Shown here in pieces: positions 9,343 to 18,853 of a DNA stretch of 64,000 nt (positions are counted from its first letter, which is position 1; each line of letters opens with the position of its first letter). This stretch comes from Nitrospirillum viridazoti CBAmc (GTDB lineage Bacteria > Pseudomonadota > Alphaproteobacteria > Azospirillales > Azospirillaceae), in assembly GCF_000730165.1 (NCBI RefSeq), contig NZ_CP022110.1, forward strand, positions 1,929,501 through 1,993,500. Reading direction: 5' to 3'. The notes under the pieces were generated by a model. The model had not been told where the DNA came from. It worked only from the letters and a program-made list of their open reading frames with translations, and did no database searches. Both the position numbers and the translations under genes were made by a program.

Positions 9343-11025
9343 ATGCCAAGATCCGTGAGCGTCAGGGTTAAAATCCTGGCGGCCGTCCTTTTGCCGGTCG
9401 CCGCGATGATCATCATCGCCATCCTGAGCACGTTCCATGAGCGCACCCTGATGCTGGAAGGCCGCAAGGAACAGATGGTGCGACAGGTCGAGTCGGCAAC
9501 CAGCCTCCTGGCCTATTATCACGACCTGTCGAGCAACGGAAAACTCAGCGAAGCGGAGGCGCTGGAGCGCGTGAAGACCGACATCCGCGCCATCCGCTTC
9601 GCCAACGGCAATTACATCTTCGTCTACAGCGATACCGGGATTGCCCAGGTCGTCGGTCCCCAGCCGCAGATGGAAGGCAAGGACCTGATCGACCTCAAGG
9701 ATCCGAACGGCGTTCCGTTCATCCGGCTGTTCATCGAGGCGGCGCGGGCCGGCGGCGGGGACGTGGCCTACGCCTTTCCCCGCAAGCAGGGCGATGCGCC
9801 CGTGCCCAAGCTGGCCTCAATCCGCCCCTTCGCCCCATGGAAGCTGCTGGTGGGCGCCGGTGTCTACATCGATGACATCGACACCCTGTTCCATCAGCGC
9901 CTGATGACCTACGGCACCGCCCTGGCGGTGGTGAGCCTGGCCATCCTCGGGCTGTCGCTCTACCTGGTGCGCACCATCACGCACCCGCTGGAGGCGATCA
10001 CCGATGCCATGGTGCGCCTGACCGACGGTGACCGGAATATCACCATCACTCACGCCACGCGGGGAGACGAGATCGGCAAACTGGCGCGGGCCCTGACCGT
10101 GTTCCGCGACAGCCTGATGGAACTGGACCGCAAGGAGCAGGAACGGCGGGAGGCGGCCGGCCGCGCCGCCGAAGCGCTGAAGTCGGAGCGCGAGGCCATC
10201 GCCAACACCTTCCAGCAGAGCGTCATGGGCCTGATACAGCGCAGCGCGGAGGCGGCCAACGAAATCCACCACACCACGGAGACGATGAGCGACGTGGCCG
10301 ACCGGGCCAGCATTCAGGCCCGAGACGCCGCCACCGCCGCCGGCCAGGCCAGCACCAATGTGCAGACGGTAGCGGCCGCGTCGGAGGAGTTGTACGCGTC
10401 CATCAGCGAGATCAGCCGCCAGGTGGCGGACGCGGCCCGCATCGCCGTCGAAGCGGCGGACCAGACGGGCAAGATCAACACCATGATGCTGAGCCTGTCG
10501 CAATCGGCAGGCCGGATCGGCGAGGTGGTTCAGCTGGTGGCCGGGATCGCCAGCCAGACCAACCTGCTGGCCCTGAACGCCACCATCGAGGCGGCGCGCG
10601 CCGGCGAGGCGGGCAAGGGCTTCGCTGTGGTCGCTAGCGAGGTGAAAACCCTCGCCACCCAGACGGCCAAGGCGACGGAGGAGATCACGGCCCAGGTCGC
10701 CGATGTCCAGCAAGAAACGGCGCAGGCCGTCGCCGCCATCCGCACCGTCAGCGGCGTCATCGACCAGATCCGCACCATTTCGTCCGGCATCGCGGCGGCG
10801 GTCGAGGAACAGGGCGCCGCCACCCGGGAGATCGCCCGCAACGTCACCGAAGCGGCCAGCGAGACCCAGGAAATGAGCGCCAACATCGGCGGCCTGACCG
10901 AGGCGGCGGCGACCACGGGATCGGTGGCGCAGAAACTGCTGTCCGCCTCCAGCGACCTCGCCCGCAATGCCGAACGCATGCGCGGCGACGTGGACAATTT
11001 CCTGCGCGGCATCCGCGCCGCCTGA
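9343..11025 (+). CDS. Methyl-accepting chemotaxis protein with Cache sensor
   Basis: 560-aa chemoreceptor. TM1 (VKILAAVLLPVAAMIIIAIL) is followed by a periplasmic single-Cache domain (YIFVYSDTG ... PFAPWKLLVGAGVYIDDID), the type that often binds small organic acids. TM2 (ALAVVSLAILGLSLYLV), HAMP and a cytoplasmic signalling coil follow, with the conserved hairpin tip ASQTNLLALNATIEAARAGE. The start at 9343 has AGGGAGAG upstream; an earlier in-frame frame would add 49 residues translated from an AT-rich promoter-like tract (9235-9330). No C-terminal CheR pentapeptide is seen. The flagellar genes 10 kb away fit a motile cell. Confidence 0.95.
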   Translation: MPRSVSVRVKILAAVLLPVAAMIIIAILSTFHERTLMLEGRKEQMVRQVESATSLLAYYHDLSSNGKLSEAEALERVKTDIRAIRFANGNYIFVYSDTGIAQVVGPQPQMEGKDLIDLKDPNGVPFIRLFIEAARAGGGDVAYAFPRKQGDAPVPKLASIRPFAPWKLLVGAGVYIDDIDTLFHQRLMTYGTALAVVSLAILGLSLYLVRTITHPLEAITDAMVRLTDGDRNITITHATRGDEIGKLARALTVFRDSLMELDRKEQERREAAGRAAEALKSEREAIANTFQQSVMGLIQRSAEAANEIHHTTETMSDVADRASIQARDAATAAGQASTNVQTVAAASEELYASISEISRQVADAARIAVEAADQTGKINTMMLSLSQSAGRIGEVVQLVAGIASQTNLLALNATIEAARAGEAGKGFAVVASEVKTLATQTAKATEEITAQVADVQQETAQAVAAIRTVSGVIDQIRTISSGIAAAVEEQGAATREIARNVTEAASETQEMSANIGGLTEAAATTGSVAQKLLSASSDLARNAERMRGDVDNFLRGIRAA

Positions 11026-11055
11026 CGCACCGGAGGGCCAACGCGGCGGAGGCAC

Positions 11056-14000
11056 CTACTCCGCGGCGTTGGCGCGGCCGTCGGTGTTGGCGGGGACCAG
11101 GCGGCGGGCCGCGCGGCGGGTCTTCTGGCGGTGCAGCTGCCGGTCGATCCAGCGGCTGAAATCCTCCATGTAGAGGTACAGCACCGGGGTGATGTAGAGC
11201 GTCAGCATCTGCGACACCACCAGGCCGCCGACCACGGCCACACCCAGGGGCTGGCGCAGCTCGGCGCTGGCGCCGGAGGCGAGCGCTATCGGCAACGTGC
11301 CCATCAGGGCCGCCATGGTGGTCATCATGATGGGGCGGAAGCGCAGCAGGCAGGCGCGGTAGATGGCGTCCTGCGGCGCAGCACCCTCGCGCCGGGCCTC
11401 CAGTGCGAAGTCGATCATCATGATCGCGTTCTTCTTCACGATGCCGATCAGCATCAGCACGCCGATGATGGCGATGACGCTGAGGTCGAAGCCGAACAGC
11501 ATGAGCGAGCCCACCGCCCCCACGGCCGCCGAGGGCAGGCCGGACAGGATGGTCAGCGGGTGGATGAAGCTTTCATACAGCACGCCCAGTACGACATAGA
11601 TGACGAGCACGGCCGTCAGCAGCAGCAGGCCCTGGTTGGCCAGCGCCTGCTGGAACACCTGGGCGGTGCCCTGGAAACTGCCGGAAATGCTGTCCGGCAT
11701 GCCGATGTCGCGCTGCACCCCCTCGATGGCCGTCACGGCAGCCCCCAGCGAGACGCCCGGCGTCAGGTTGAACGACAGGGTGACGGCCGGCAGCTGCCCC
11801 TGGTGGTTCACGCTGATGGGGCCGGAGGTGCGGTCGATACGGGCCACGGCGCCCAGGGGGATCAGCTTGCCGCTGTCGGAACGGATGTAGATGCGGTTCA
11901 GCACGTCCGCCGACTTCTGCGCCTCCGGCGACAGCTCCAGGATCACCTCGTAATCGTTGGTCGGCGTATAGATGGTGGAAATCTGGCGCGTGCCGAAGGC
12001 GCTGTAGAGGCTGGAACGCAGGTTTTCCGCGGTCAGGCCCAGCATATAGGCCTTGTCCAGGTCGATATGGATGGAGGCGTTCTGGCCGGACAGCTGCAGG
12101 TCGCTGGTCACGTCCTGCAACTGCGGCATCTGCGCCATCTTCTGCATCAGCCGGTCCGACCATTGGTACAGCTGCGGCTGGTCCAGGCCCTGCAGCGTGT
12201 ACTGGTACAGGCTCTTGGACTGACGGCCGGAGACGTTCAGGTTCTGCACCGGCTGGAAGAAGACGTTGATGCCGGGGATGTCGGCCACGTCCCGGCGTAA
12301 ACTCTGCAGCACCGCCTCCATCTTGGGGCGGTGGGCGCGGTCCTTCAGCGACATGAAGACCCGGCCGGCATTGGTGACGTTGCCGCCACCGCCGACGGAG
12401 GAGATGAAGGTCTCCACATAGGGGTTCTTGGCCACCGCCGCCGCCACCTGCTGCTGCAAGGCGATCATGGCGTCGAAGGAGATGTCCTGCCGGGCTTCCG
12501 TCTGGGCGAAGATCTGACCGTTGTCCTCGGTGGGGAAGAAGCCCTTCTGCACCTGCTGGAACAGCACCACGGTGCCCACCAGGGTGGCGAAGAACACGGC
12601 CACCACCACGCGGCGGTGGGCCAGGCACCAGGTCAGGGTGCGGTCATAGCCCCTGAGCCAGGCCTGGAACCCCGCCTCCGTCACCCGCTCGAACCGGTTG
12701 GGCTTGGCATGGTGGTCATGGTTGATGAAGCGGCTGCACAGCATGGGCGTCAGCGTCAGCGACGTGATGGCCGAGGCCGCGATGGCCAAGGTCACCGTCA
12801 CCGCGAACTCATGGAACAGCCGGCCCACCACGCCGCCCATCATGAAGATGGGGATGAACACCGCCACCAGCGACAGGGTGATGGACACGATGGTGAAGCC
12901 GATTTCCCGGCTGCCCTTCACCGCCGCCTCGAACGGGCTCATGCCCTCTTCGATGTAGCGGACGATGTTCTCCAGCATGACGATGGCGTCGTCCACCACC
13001 AGGCCCACCGACAGGGTCAGCGCCAGGAGCGAGATGTTGTCGATGGAAAAGCCGAAGGCCTTCATGGCGCCGGCGGCGCCGATGAGGGAAATGGGCACGG
13101 CGATGCCGGGGATCAGCGTGGCGCTGACCTTGCGCAGGAACAGGAAGATGACCATGACCACCAGGCCGATGGTCAGGATCAGCGTGAACTGCACATCCTC
13201 CACCGCCGCCCGGATGGACAGCGAGCGGTCGATCAGCACGCTGATGTTGATGGACGGCGGCAGGCTGGCCTTGAAGGTGGGGATGACCCGCTTCACGGCG
13301 TCCACCACCTCCACCGTGTTGGCGTCGGGCTGGCGCTGGATGGCCAGCACGATGGTGCGGGTGCCGTTGAACCAGCTGGCGGTGCGGTCATTCTCCACCC
13401 CGTCGATGACGCTGGCAACGTCGCCCAGGCGCACCGGCGCGCCGTTGCGGGTGGCGATGACCAGGTGCGAGAAGCTCTGGGCGTCGAACAGCTGGGTGTT
13501 GGTCTCCAGGATCAGCTGCTGGGCCGAGCCGGAGACGACACCGACGGGAGAGCTGGAATTGGCGGCGGCGATGGCGTTCTGCACCTCATCCACGCCGATG
13601 CCGCGGGCGGTCAGCGCCTCTGGGTTCAGGCGGATGCGCACCGCGAACTTCTGGGCACCCCAAACCTGCACCTGCGCCACGCCGCTGAGGGTGGACAGGG
13701 CGGGGCTCAGCAGGGTTTCGGCGTATTCGTCCACCTGGCTCAGCGGCAGAGTGGCGCTGCTGAGCGCCAGCAGCAGCACCGGCTGGTCGGCCGGGTTCAC
13801 CTTGCGGTAGCTGGGCGGGGTCGTCATCTCGATGGGCAGGCGCCGCTGCACCCGCGACAGGGCCGCCTGCACGTCCAGGGCGGCACTGTCGATGTCGCGG
13901 TCCAGCTCGAACTGGATGTTGACGTTGGTGCTGCCCTGCACGCTGCTGGAGGTGATGCTCTCGATGCCGGCGATGGTGGAGAACTCACGCTCCAGCTGAA

Positions 14001-14193
14001 TGGCGACGGAGGACGCCATGGTATCCGGGCTGGCGCCCGGCAGGCTGGCCGACACGCTGATGACGGGGAAGTCCACGCGCGGCAGGGCCGCCACCGGCAG
14101 GTATTTGTAGGCCAGCACGCCGCTGAGGATCAGGGCCGCCGTCAGCAGGACGGTCATCACCGGCCGGCGGATGCAAAGCTCGGAAATGTTCAC
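11056..14193 (-). CDS. RND efflux pump inner-membrane transporter (HAE1/MdtBC-like)
   Basis: 1045-aa proton-driven transporter. The N-terminus ISELCIRRPVMTVLLTAAL is typical of RND pumps; two large periplasmic porter loops are separated by twelve predicted membrane helices. The proton-relay aspartates are D401-D402 in VGLVVDDAIVMLENI, and GFFPTEDNGQI is in the second porter region. Resemblance is to the MdtB/MdtC type of drug/bile-salt exporter. It overlaps the membrane-fusion gene upstream by 4 bp (14190-14193), so the two are co-translated. No TolC-like outer-membrane gene is adjacent, so the channel must be supplied elsewhere. Confidence 0.95.
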   Translation of the reverse strand: MNISELCIRRPVMTVLLTAALILSGVLAYKYLPVAALPRVDFPVISVSASLPGASPDTMASSVAIQLEREFSTIAGIESITSSSVQGSTNVNIQFELDRDIDSAALDVQAALSRVQRRLPIEMTTPPSYRKVNPADQPVLLLALSSATLPLSQVDEYAETLLSPALSTLSGVAQVQVWGAQKFAVRIRLNPEALTARGIGVDEVQNAIAAANSSSPVGVVSGSAQQLILETNTQLFDAQSFSHLVIATRNGAPVRLGDVASVIDGVENDRTASWFNGTRTIVLAIQRQPDANTVEVVDAVKRVIPTFKASLPPSINISVLIDRSLSIRAAVEDVQFTLILTIGLVVMVIFLFLRKVSATLIPGIAVPISLIGAAGAMKAFGFSIDNISLLALTLSVGLVVDDAIVMLENIVRYIEEGMSPFEAAVKGSREIGFTIVSITLSLVAVFIPIFMMGGVVGRLFHEFAVTVTLAIAASAITSLTLTPMLCSRFINHDHHAKPNRFERVTEAGFQAWLRGYDRTLTWCLAHRRVVVAVFFATLVGTVVLFQQVQKGFFPTEDNGQIFAQTEARQDISFDAMIALQQQVAAAVAKNPYVETFISSVGGGGNVTNAGRVFMSLKDRAHRPKMEAVLQSLRRDVADIPGINVFFQPVQNLNVSGRQSKSLYQYTLQGLDQPQLYQWSDRLMQKMAQMPQLQDVTSDLQLSGQNASIHIDLDKAYMLGLTAENLRSSLYSAFGTRQISTIYTPTNDYEVILELSPEAQKSADVLNRIYIRSDSGKLIPLGAVARIDRTSGPISVNHQGQLPAVTLSFNLTPGVSLGAAVTAIEGVQRDIGMPDSISGSFQGTAQVFQQALANQGLLLLTAVLVIYVVLGVLYESFIHPLTILSGLPSAAVGAVGSLMLFGFDLSVIAIIGVLMLIGIVKKNAIMMIDFALEARREGAAPQDAIYRACLLRFRPIMMTTMAALMGTLPIALASGASAELRQPLGVAVVGGLVVSQMLTLYITPVLYLYMEDFSRWIDRQLHRQKTRRAARRLVPANTDGRANAAE

Positions 14194-15437
14194 GTGCGCG
14201 CCTTTCCGCTGGCCTGCGCGGCGCCTGCGCTGGGATTGGCGCTGTCTGCCTCGACCCCGCCCCCTTGGGTGGCCGGGCGTTCCACGATCTTGGCACCGGG
14301 CACCAGGCGCAGCTGGCCTTCGACCACCACCCGCTCACCCGCCTCGACACCGCTGGCGATGACGGCACCCTGCTCGGCAAAGCGCCCCACCGTCACCGGG
14401 CGCATGTCCACCGTGTCGTCGGCCTTGACCACGAACACGTAAGGGCCGGCCTGGCCGCGCTGCACCGCCACCGCCGGCACGGACAGTACGTCGGCCTCCA
14501 TGCCCAGGTGCAGGGTGACGTCCACGAACTGGCCCGGCCACAGGGCACGGTCCTTGTTGTCGTACAGGCCCTTCAGCTGAATGGTGCCGGACTGCGCGTC
14601 CACGCTGTTGTCGATGAAGACCAGGCGGCCCGTGGCGGCGACCAGGCCGTCGGCGGTCTTGGCCGAGACCAGGGGCGGCCGGCCGGACCGCAGGGCCTGG
14701 CGCACCGCCGTCACATGCTTCTCCGGCACGGTGAAGGCGACGTTGATGGGCGCCACCTGCACCAGGGTGGTGAGGGTGGAGCCGCTGTCGCTGCCCTTCA
14801 CCAGGTTGCCGGGGCGCAGCTGGATGCTGCCTACCACCCCGTCGATGGGGGACCGGATTTCAGTGAAGGCCACGGTCAGGCGCGCCTGATCCACCGCCGC
14901 CTGGTCGGCCAGCACCGTGGCCTCCTGCGCCTTGGCGGTGGCCGACGCCTGCTCGTTCTGCTGCATGGAGACGGCGCCGCGGGCGAACAGGTCGGCGTTG
15001 CGCTTGGCGTCGGACCGCGCCTGGCCCAGGTTGGCCTGGTCACGGGCCAGGTTGGCCTCCGCCTGCATCAGGGCGGCCTTGGCCGGGCGCTGGTCCAGCA
15101 GGAACAGCAGGTCGCCGGACTTGACCTCCTGCCCCTCCTCCACCTTCGCTGCCATCAGCTGGCTGTCGATGCGGGCGCGCACCTGCACGGTGGAGATGGG
15201 CTGCACCGTGCCCACGGCGGCCACGTCGATGGGCATGGCGCCGCGCCGCACGCGCGCCGTCACCACCGGCACCGGGTCACTGTTGTTATTGCCAGGACCA
15301 CGCTTGCCCGGCGTGGCCGAGGCCTCCGGCCCAATCCCGGATGTCCCCGCCCCGGACTTGGCGTCCCACACGCGGTAACCGCCATAGGCGGCGACCAGGA
15401 CCAGGACCAGCGCGGCGGCGGCCGTGCGACGATTCAT
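14190..15437 (-). CDS. RND periplasmic adaptor (membrane-fusion) protein, MdtA-like
   Basis: 415-aa adaptor linking the RND pump to an outer-membrane channel. It has an N-terminal membrane anchor (AAAALVLVLVAAYGGY), a biotinyl-lipoyl-like half-motif (QVRARIDSQLMAAKVEEGQEV), a long alpha-helical hairpin rich in Ala/Gln, a second half-motif (IRSPIDGVVGSI) and C-terminal beta-barrel domains (RALWPGQFVDVTLHLG). It is the first gene of a two-gene minus-strand operon with the pump, sharing a 4-bp stop/start overlap. The Gly/Asn-rich linker after the anchor is unusually long but not unique. Confidence 0.94.
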   Translation of the reverse strand: MNRRTAAAALVLVLVAAYGGYRVWDAKSGAGTSGIGPEASATPGKRGPGNNNSDPVPVVTARVRRGAMPIDVAAVGTVQPISTVQVRARIDSQLMAAKVEEGQEVKSGDLLFLLDQRPAKAALMQAEANLARDQANLGQARSDAKRNADLFARGAVSMQQNEQASATAKAQEATVLADQAAVDQARLTVAFTEIRSPIDGVVGSIQLRPGNLVKGSDSGSTLTTLVQVAPINVAFTVPEKHVTAVRQALRSGRPPLVSAKTADGLVAATGRLVFIDNSVDAQSGTIQLKGLYDNKDRALWPGQFVDVTLHLGMEADVLSVPAVAVQRGQAGPYVFVVKADDTVDMRPVTVGRFAEQGAVIASGVEAGERVVVEGQLRLVPGAKIVERPATQGGGVEADSANPSAGAAQASGKART

Positions 15438-15931
15438 CGGGACTTCTCCGGGAGCGAACGGGTACAGGCGACATCGGGACCGGTGGCATCATGGGGCAAA
15501 ACGGTGACAGTTGCCTTAACGCGGTTGAAAACCACGCCAGCCGCCGCCCGTCGGACGGCGGGCATCACGCCCAGCCCTGTCAGCCCACCCGTCGGCATCT
15601 GCGACCCAACCCCACGCCTCGTCCGCACAACCGCCAGCCCCCGGGCCCCATACCCAAGCAGGCAAAACGTCGCGGATCCCGGTTTTGCAGTCTTATAAGA
15701 TATACATCGGCCCCAGGCATTATCCTTAAAGTCTGAGGCCCACCCCAGAGCGTGAAGCGGCCTGCACAGGCGACGGGACAAGGGGTGCCCGGCGCCGTCC
15801 CTTTTAGCGGGACATACCGCCCATCTCCGGCCACGGCGCGTTCATGCCTTCGCAGCCTGCGACGGATAGGGTACACCGGCGCCGTTTTCCCACATTTCCG
15901 CATTCAAAGACCTGAGGAGGCTTCTGAAACG
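15438..15931. other. Intergenic region with inverted repeats, efflux operon / TonB receptor
   Basis: 494 bp between divergent genes. It contains a 7-bp inverted repeat GCAAAAC (15662-15668) / GTTTTGC (15682-15688) and, three bases on, the perfect palindrome TCTTATAAGA (15691-15700), a plausible regulator-binding area. Nearer the receptor start, GGGAC/GTCCC (about 15776-15802) is followed by TTTT and could be a leader hairpin. I looked for TPP and cobalamin riboswitch cores and did not find them. Confidence 0.5.
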
Positions 15932-18199
15932 ATGCGCCGTCTGCTGCTGCTGTCCACCATCCTGGCGGGTTCGCCCGTCCTCTCGGCTTCGGCCGCCCTG
16001 GCCGCAGACGTTTCGTCCTCCTATACCGCCGACCATACCACCGGCCGACATACCGACGACCCCCATACCACCGGCGGGCAGACACCCGCCTCCGTGGCCC
16101 CCGCCGCTGACAGCGACTCTCCGCTGGACCAGATCATCGTCACCGCCACCCGCCGGGCCGAGGCCCTGCGCGACGTGCCCGCCAGCGTGTCCACCGTGTC
16201 GCGCGACGAGTTCGAACAGAAGGGTGTGCTGTTCATCGGCGACGAACTGACGGACCTGCCGGGCGTGCTGGTGTCCAAGAACGACATGGGCACCTACACC
16301 TCGATCACCCTGCGCGGCGTGCCCAGCAAGGTGCACAACGACACGCTGGTGGTGATGATGGACGGCATCCCCTACGTCACCGGGGATGACGAGGTCGACC
16401 TGGAACAGCTGCCCTACAGCGCGGTGGGCCGGGTGGACGTGGTGCGCGGCCCCATGTCGGCGCTGTACGGCCGGGGCGCCATCAGCGGCACCATCAACTA
16501 CCTGACCCGCGAGGTCACCGACGAGACCAAGGGCGAGGTCACCCTGCAGGCCGGCAGCGACGGCTGGCTGCACGGCGACGCCCTGCTGCAGACGCCCACC
16601 GTGAAGGGCGGCGCCCTGCTGCTGGACGTGGGGCATGAGCGGGGCGACGGCTGGCGCGACCGCACCGGCCGCAACGAGACCAACCTGTTCCTGAAGCACC
16701 AGCTGGACATGGGCGATGCCGGCCGCCTGACCGTCACCGCCACCTGGGTGGACACCCGCCAGCAGCTGGCCGGAGAACTGCCGGTGGACAGCCGGGGTGA
16801 ACTGATCAACCTGCCGGGCGGCCGCGAGGCCAACTGGAACGAGGACAACGCCGGCTTCTACAAGCGCATGGCCACGGCCACGGCGACGTATGAGCGTGAC
16901 TTGGCCGACGGCCTGGTGGCCACCACCAAGCTGCACATCCGCCAGGCCTTGACATCCGCCCTGCAGGGCTTCGCCAACGAGTACGACCCCAGCGCCGGCT
17001 CGGTCACCTTCACCGGCTTCCGCGTCGACGGCAACACCGTCACGGGTTATGGCGAGCAGCAGCTGTCCTGGACCCACGGCCCCTGGCAAGTGCTGGGCGG
17101 CGTCAGCGCCGAGCAGGTGCGCGCCCACCATACCGAGCATTGGACCGGCCAGTTGGACGACACCTACTACTACGGTGAGCAGCGCAGCATCCTGACCGGC
17201 CAAAACATCGACACCGATGCATGGGTGACGGACACCCAGCTGAACGCCTATGGCCGCGAACGGGCCTACGCCGCCTATCTGCAGGTGGACCGGACCTTCG
17301 GGCCGGTCACCCTGGACGTGGGCGGGCGCTATGACTACTTCGAGCGCCACGTCCTCTATGGCGACACCACCAGCGGCGGGCCCAACGGCACCATCACGCC
17401 AGGCGGCACTGCCTATGACGACAACGCCCATTTCAGCCCCAAGGCCTCGGTCACCTGGAAGGTGACGCCGGAGGTCAGCGCCTATGTCGCCTACGGCCAG
17501 GGCTTCTCCGCCGCCTTCGGGCCGCTGTGGTCCTTCCGCAGCCGCCAGACCGGCCTGAACCCGGAACTGGCGGACAATGTGGAGGCCGGCGTGAAGGGCG
17601 ACGCCTTCGGCGGCCTGCTGTCGGGCAGCGTCACCGTCTATCGCCTGCAGCGCCACGACCTGCTGCAGGTGGTGGAGGTCAATGGCGTGCCGCAGACCTT
17701 CAACACGGGGGAGCAGCTGTCGCAGGGTGTCGAACTGGCGGGCAGCGCCCGGCTGGACAGCTTGTTGCCCCATCTGTCGGCCGACGTCACCTATGGCTAC
17801 ACCGAAGCCTATTGGCTGGACGACCGCTTCGTGGAAAGCGACACGCTGATCCAGCGCGACTTCACCGGCAAGCGGGTGCAGGGCGTGCCCCGGCACACGG
17901 GCAGCGTCGCCCTGAACCAGGGTATCCCAGCATTGGGCCTGTCGGGCAAGCTGTGGGTGGAGATGTTCGGCGACTATGCCTACGACAGCCAGAACAGCCG
18001 CGTCAGCGGTGGCTACGCCCTGTGGAACACCACCTGGACGTGGACGCCGCCCCATCAGGACACCGTGGATTTGAGCCTGACGGTGCGCAACCTGTTCGAC
18101 CGCAAGGTGAACCTGATCGAGGCCGACGACAACGGCCCGCTGGGCGCCTTCCCCCAGCCGCCGCGCCAGGTCCTGGGTACGGTCAAGGTGCGGTTCTAG
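15932..18199 (+). CDS. TonB-dependent outer-membrane receptor
   Basis: 755 aa. Signal peptide to about residue 24 (LLLSTILAG ... ALA|AD), then a His/Thr-rich low-complexity stretch, a TonB-box-like DQIIVTATRR and the plug domain (ASVSTVSRDEF, ITLRGVPSK, VDVVRGPMSALYGRGAISG). A 22-strand-type barrel ends in Phe (VLGTVKVRF), the usual outer-membrane insertion signal. The start at 15932 is preceded by GAGGAGG; the longer in-frame frame upstream has no signal sequence. The substrate is unknown; iron-siderophore uptake is the family default. No TonB/ExbBD or ABC genes are adjacent. Confidence 0.95.
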   Translation: MRRLLLLSTILAGSPVLSASAALAADVSSSYTADHTTGRHTDDPHTTGGQTPASVAPAADSDSPLDQIIVTATRRAEALRDVPASVSTVSRDEFEQKGVLFIGDELTDLPGVLVSKNDMGTYTSITLRGVPSKVHNDTLVVMMDGIPYVTGDDEVDLEQLPYSAVGRVDVVRGPMSALYGRGAISGTINYLTREVTDETKGEVTLQAGSDGWLHGDALLQTPTVKGGALLLDVGHERGDGWRDRTGRNETNLFLKHQLDMGDAGRLTVTATWVDTRQQLAGELPVDSRGELINLPGGREANWNEDNAGFYKRMATATATYERDLADGLVATTKLHIRQALTSALQGFANEYDPSAGSVTFTGFRVDGNTVTGYGEQQLSWTHGPWQVLGGVSAEQVRAHHTEHWTGQLDDTYYYGEQRSILTGQNIDTDAWVTDTQLNAYGRERAYAAYLQVDRTFGPVTLDVGGRYDYFERHVLYGDTTSGGPNGTITPGGTAYDDNAHFSPKASVTWKVTPEVSAYVAYGQGFSAAFGPLWSFRSRQTGLNPELADNVEAGVKGDAFGGLLSGSVTVYRLQRHDLLQVVEVNGVPQTFNTGEQLSQGVELAGSARLDSLLPHLSADVTYGYTEAYWLDDRFVESDTLIQRDFTGKRVQGVPRHTGSVALNQGIPALGLSGKLWVEMFGDYAYDSQNSRVSGGYALWNTTWTWTPPHQDTVDLSLTVRNLFDRKVNLIEADDNGPLGAFPQPPRQVLGTVKVRF

Positions 18200-18220
18200 G
18201 CAGCCTTATGTTCTTATGTG

Positions 18221-18257
18221 AAAGGGGGTCATCCGGGAAACCGGGTGGCCCTTTTCT
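18221..18257 (+). terminator. Rho-independent terminator of the TonB receptor gene
   Basis: AAAGGG...CCGG, GAAA tetraloop, CCGG...CCCTTTTCTT: a long stem with one small bulge and two G-T pairs closed by a GAAA loop, followed by a T-rich tract, 22 bp after the stop codon. Confidence 0.88.
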
Positions 18258-18265
18258 TATGGCGT

Positions 18266-18562
18266 TCAGAGATGCCGAGGAATGTTGGCCGTCTCATAAA
18301 ATACGCCCACGATGGAGCGAGGCGCGGCCGTCGTGTAGACGATCCAATAATCCTTGACGTGCAGCCACAATCGGCCAGGTTTCGCCAGTAGCGGATATGG
18401 TCGCGGAGCCGGCAAGCCATCACCGGGATTCGCCTGGATGCGCGCGGCCGCTTCCTCCAACACGTTCGCCAAGTTTAAAATGGCCGCATCACGGCCCAAG
18501 GCCTCGTAATGATCACGAAGATTGGTGATATGCCGCAACGCGCGCGGCGATAACCGGATCAC
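18266..18562 (-). CDS. ParE/RelE-superfamily toxin
   Basis: 98-aa probable toxin of a type II toxin-antitoxin pair. Features of the ParE/RelE fold are an N-terminal RLSPRALRHITNLRDHY helix, a central helix with AAARIQANPGDG, and C-terminal strands LWLHVKDYWIVYTT and IVGVFYETANIPR. The ATG overlaps the stop of the upstream 61-aa gene by 4 bp (18559-18562), the usual antitoxin-first order. ParE toxins poison gyrase and RelE toxins cut mRNA; I cannot tell which applies here. Confidence 0.85.
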   Translation of the reverse strand: MIRLSPRALRHITNLRDHYEALGRDAAILNLANVLEEAAARIQANPGDGLPAPRPYPLLAKPGRLWLHVKDYWIVYTTAAPRSIVGVFYETANIPRHL

Positions 18563-18744
18563 AAGCGCCGCGCGGCCGGGCGAAGACTGGAGTGTTCTCG
18601 CTTCGCGCGGATCCGGGCAGCACTCTCGCGCAAATCCCGCAAGACATCCGAAAGCGCCACACCTTCACCGCGCGCGATCTCTTCCTCGCTAATGGCGAGG
18701 TCACGCTCCCATTCTTCGGGGTGCTGGCGGGTCGAGGTATTCAT
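18559..18744 (-). CDS. Probable antitoxin partner of the ParE/RelE-like toxin
   Basis: 61-aa acidic-then-basic small protein. It has a Glu-rich N-terminal half (EEWERDLAISEEEIARGEG), then a helix-rich VLRDLRESAARIRAKRE segment. It precedes and overlaps the toxin gene by 4 bp. No clear ribbon-helix-helix or AbrB motif is seen, so antitoxin identity rests on size, order and coupling. The pair sits in an accessory stretch between the TonB receptor and a MAPEG gene. Confidence 0.7.
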   Translation of the reverse strand: MNTSTRQHPEEWERDLAISEEEIARGEGVALSDVLRDLRESAARIRAKREHSSLRPAARRL

Positions 18745-18853
18745 GGGGGAAAGAATAAGCCCCCAGCGCAGGAAAATCCAGGCATCACCATGCCGCCCTT
18801 CTCTCCGACGTAAAAAATCTTAAGTTGTTTCACGACGCTTCCTGACGCGACGG

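Noticed and set aside
12331..14442. 703-codon plus-strand frame opposite the RND pump
   Set aside because: Gly/His/Asp-rich shadow of the pump gene; it crosses two real genes and has no start context.
15720..15930. Possible riboswitch upstream of the TonB receptor
   Set aside because: TPP-like CTGAG and a hairpin with TTTT were seen, but neither the TPP nor the cobalamin core (B12 box) is present.
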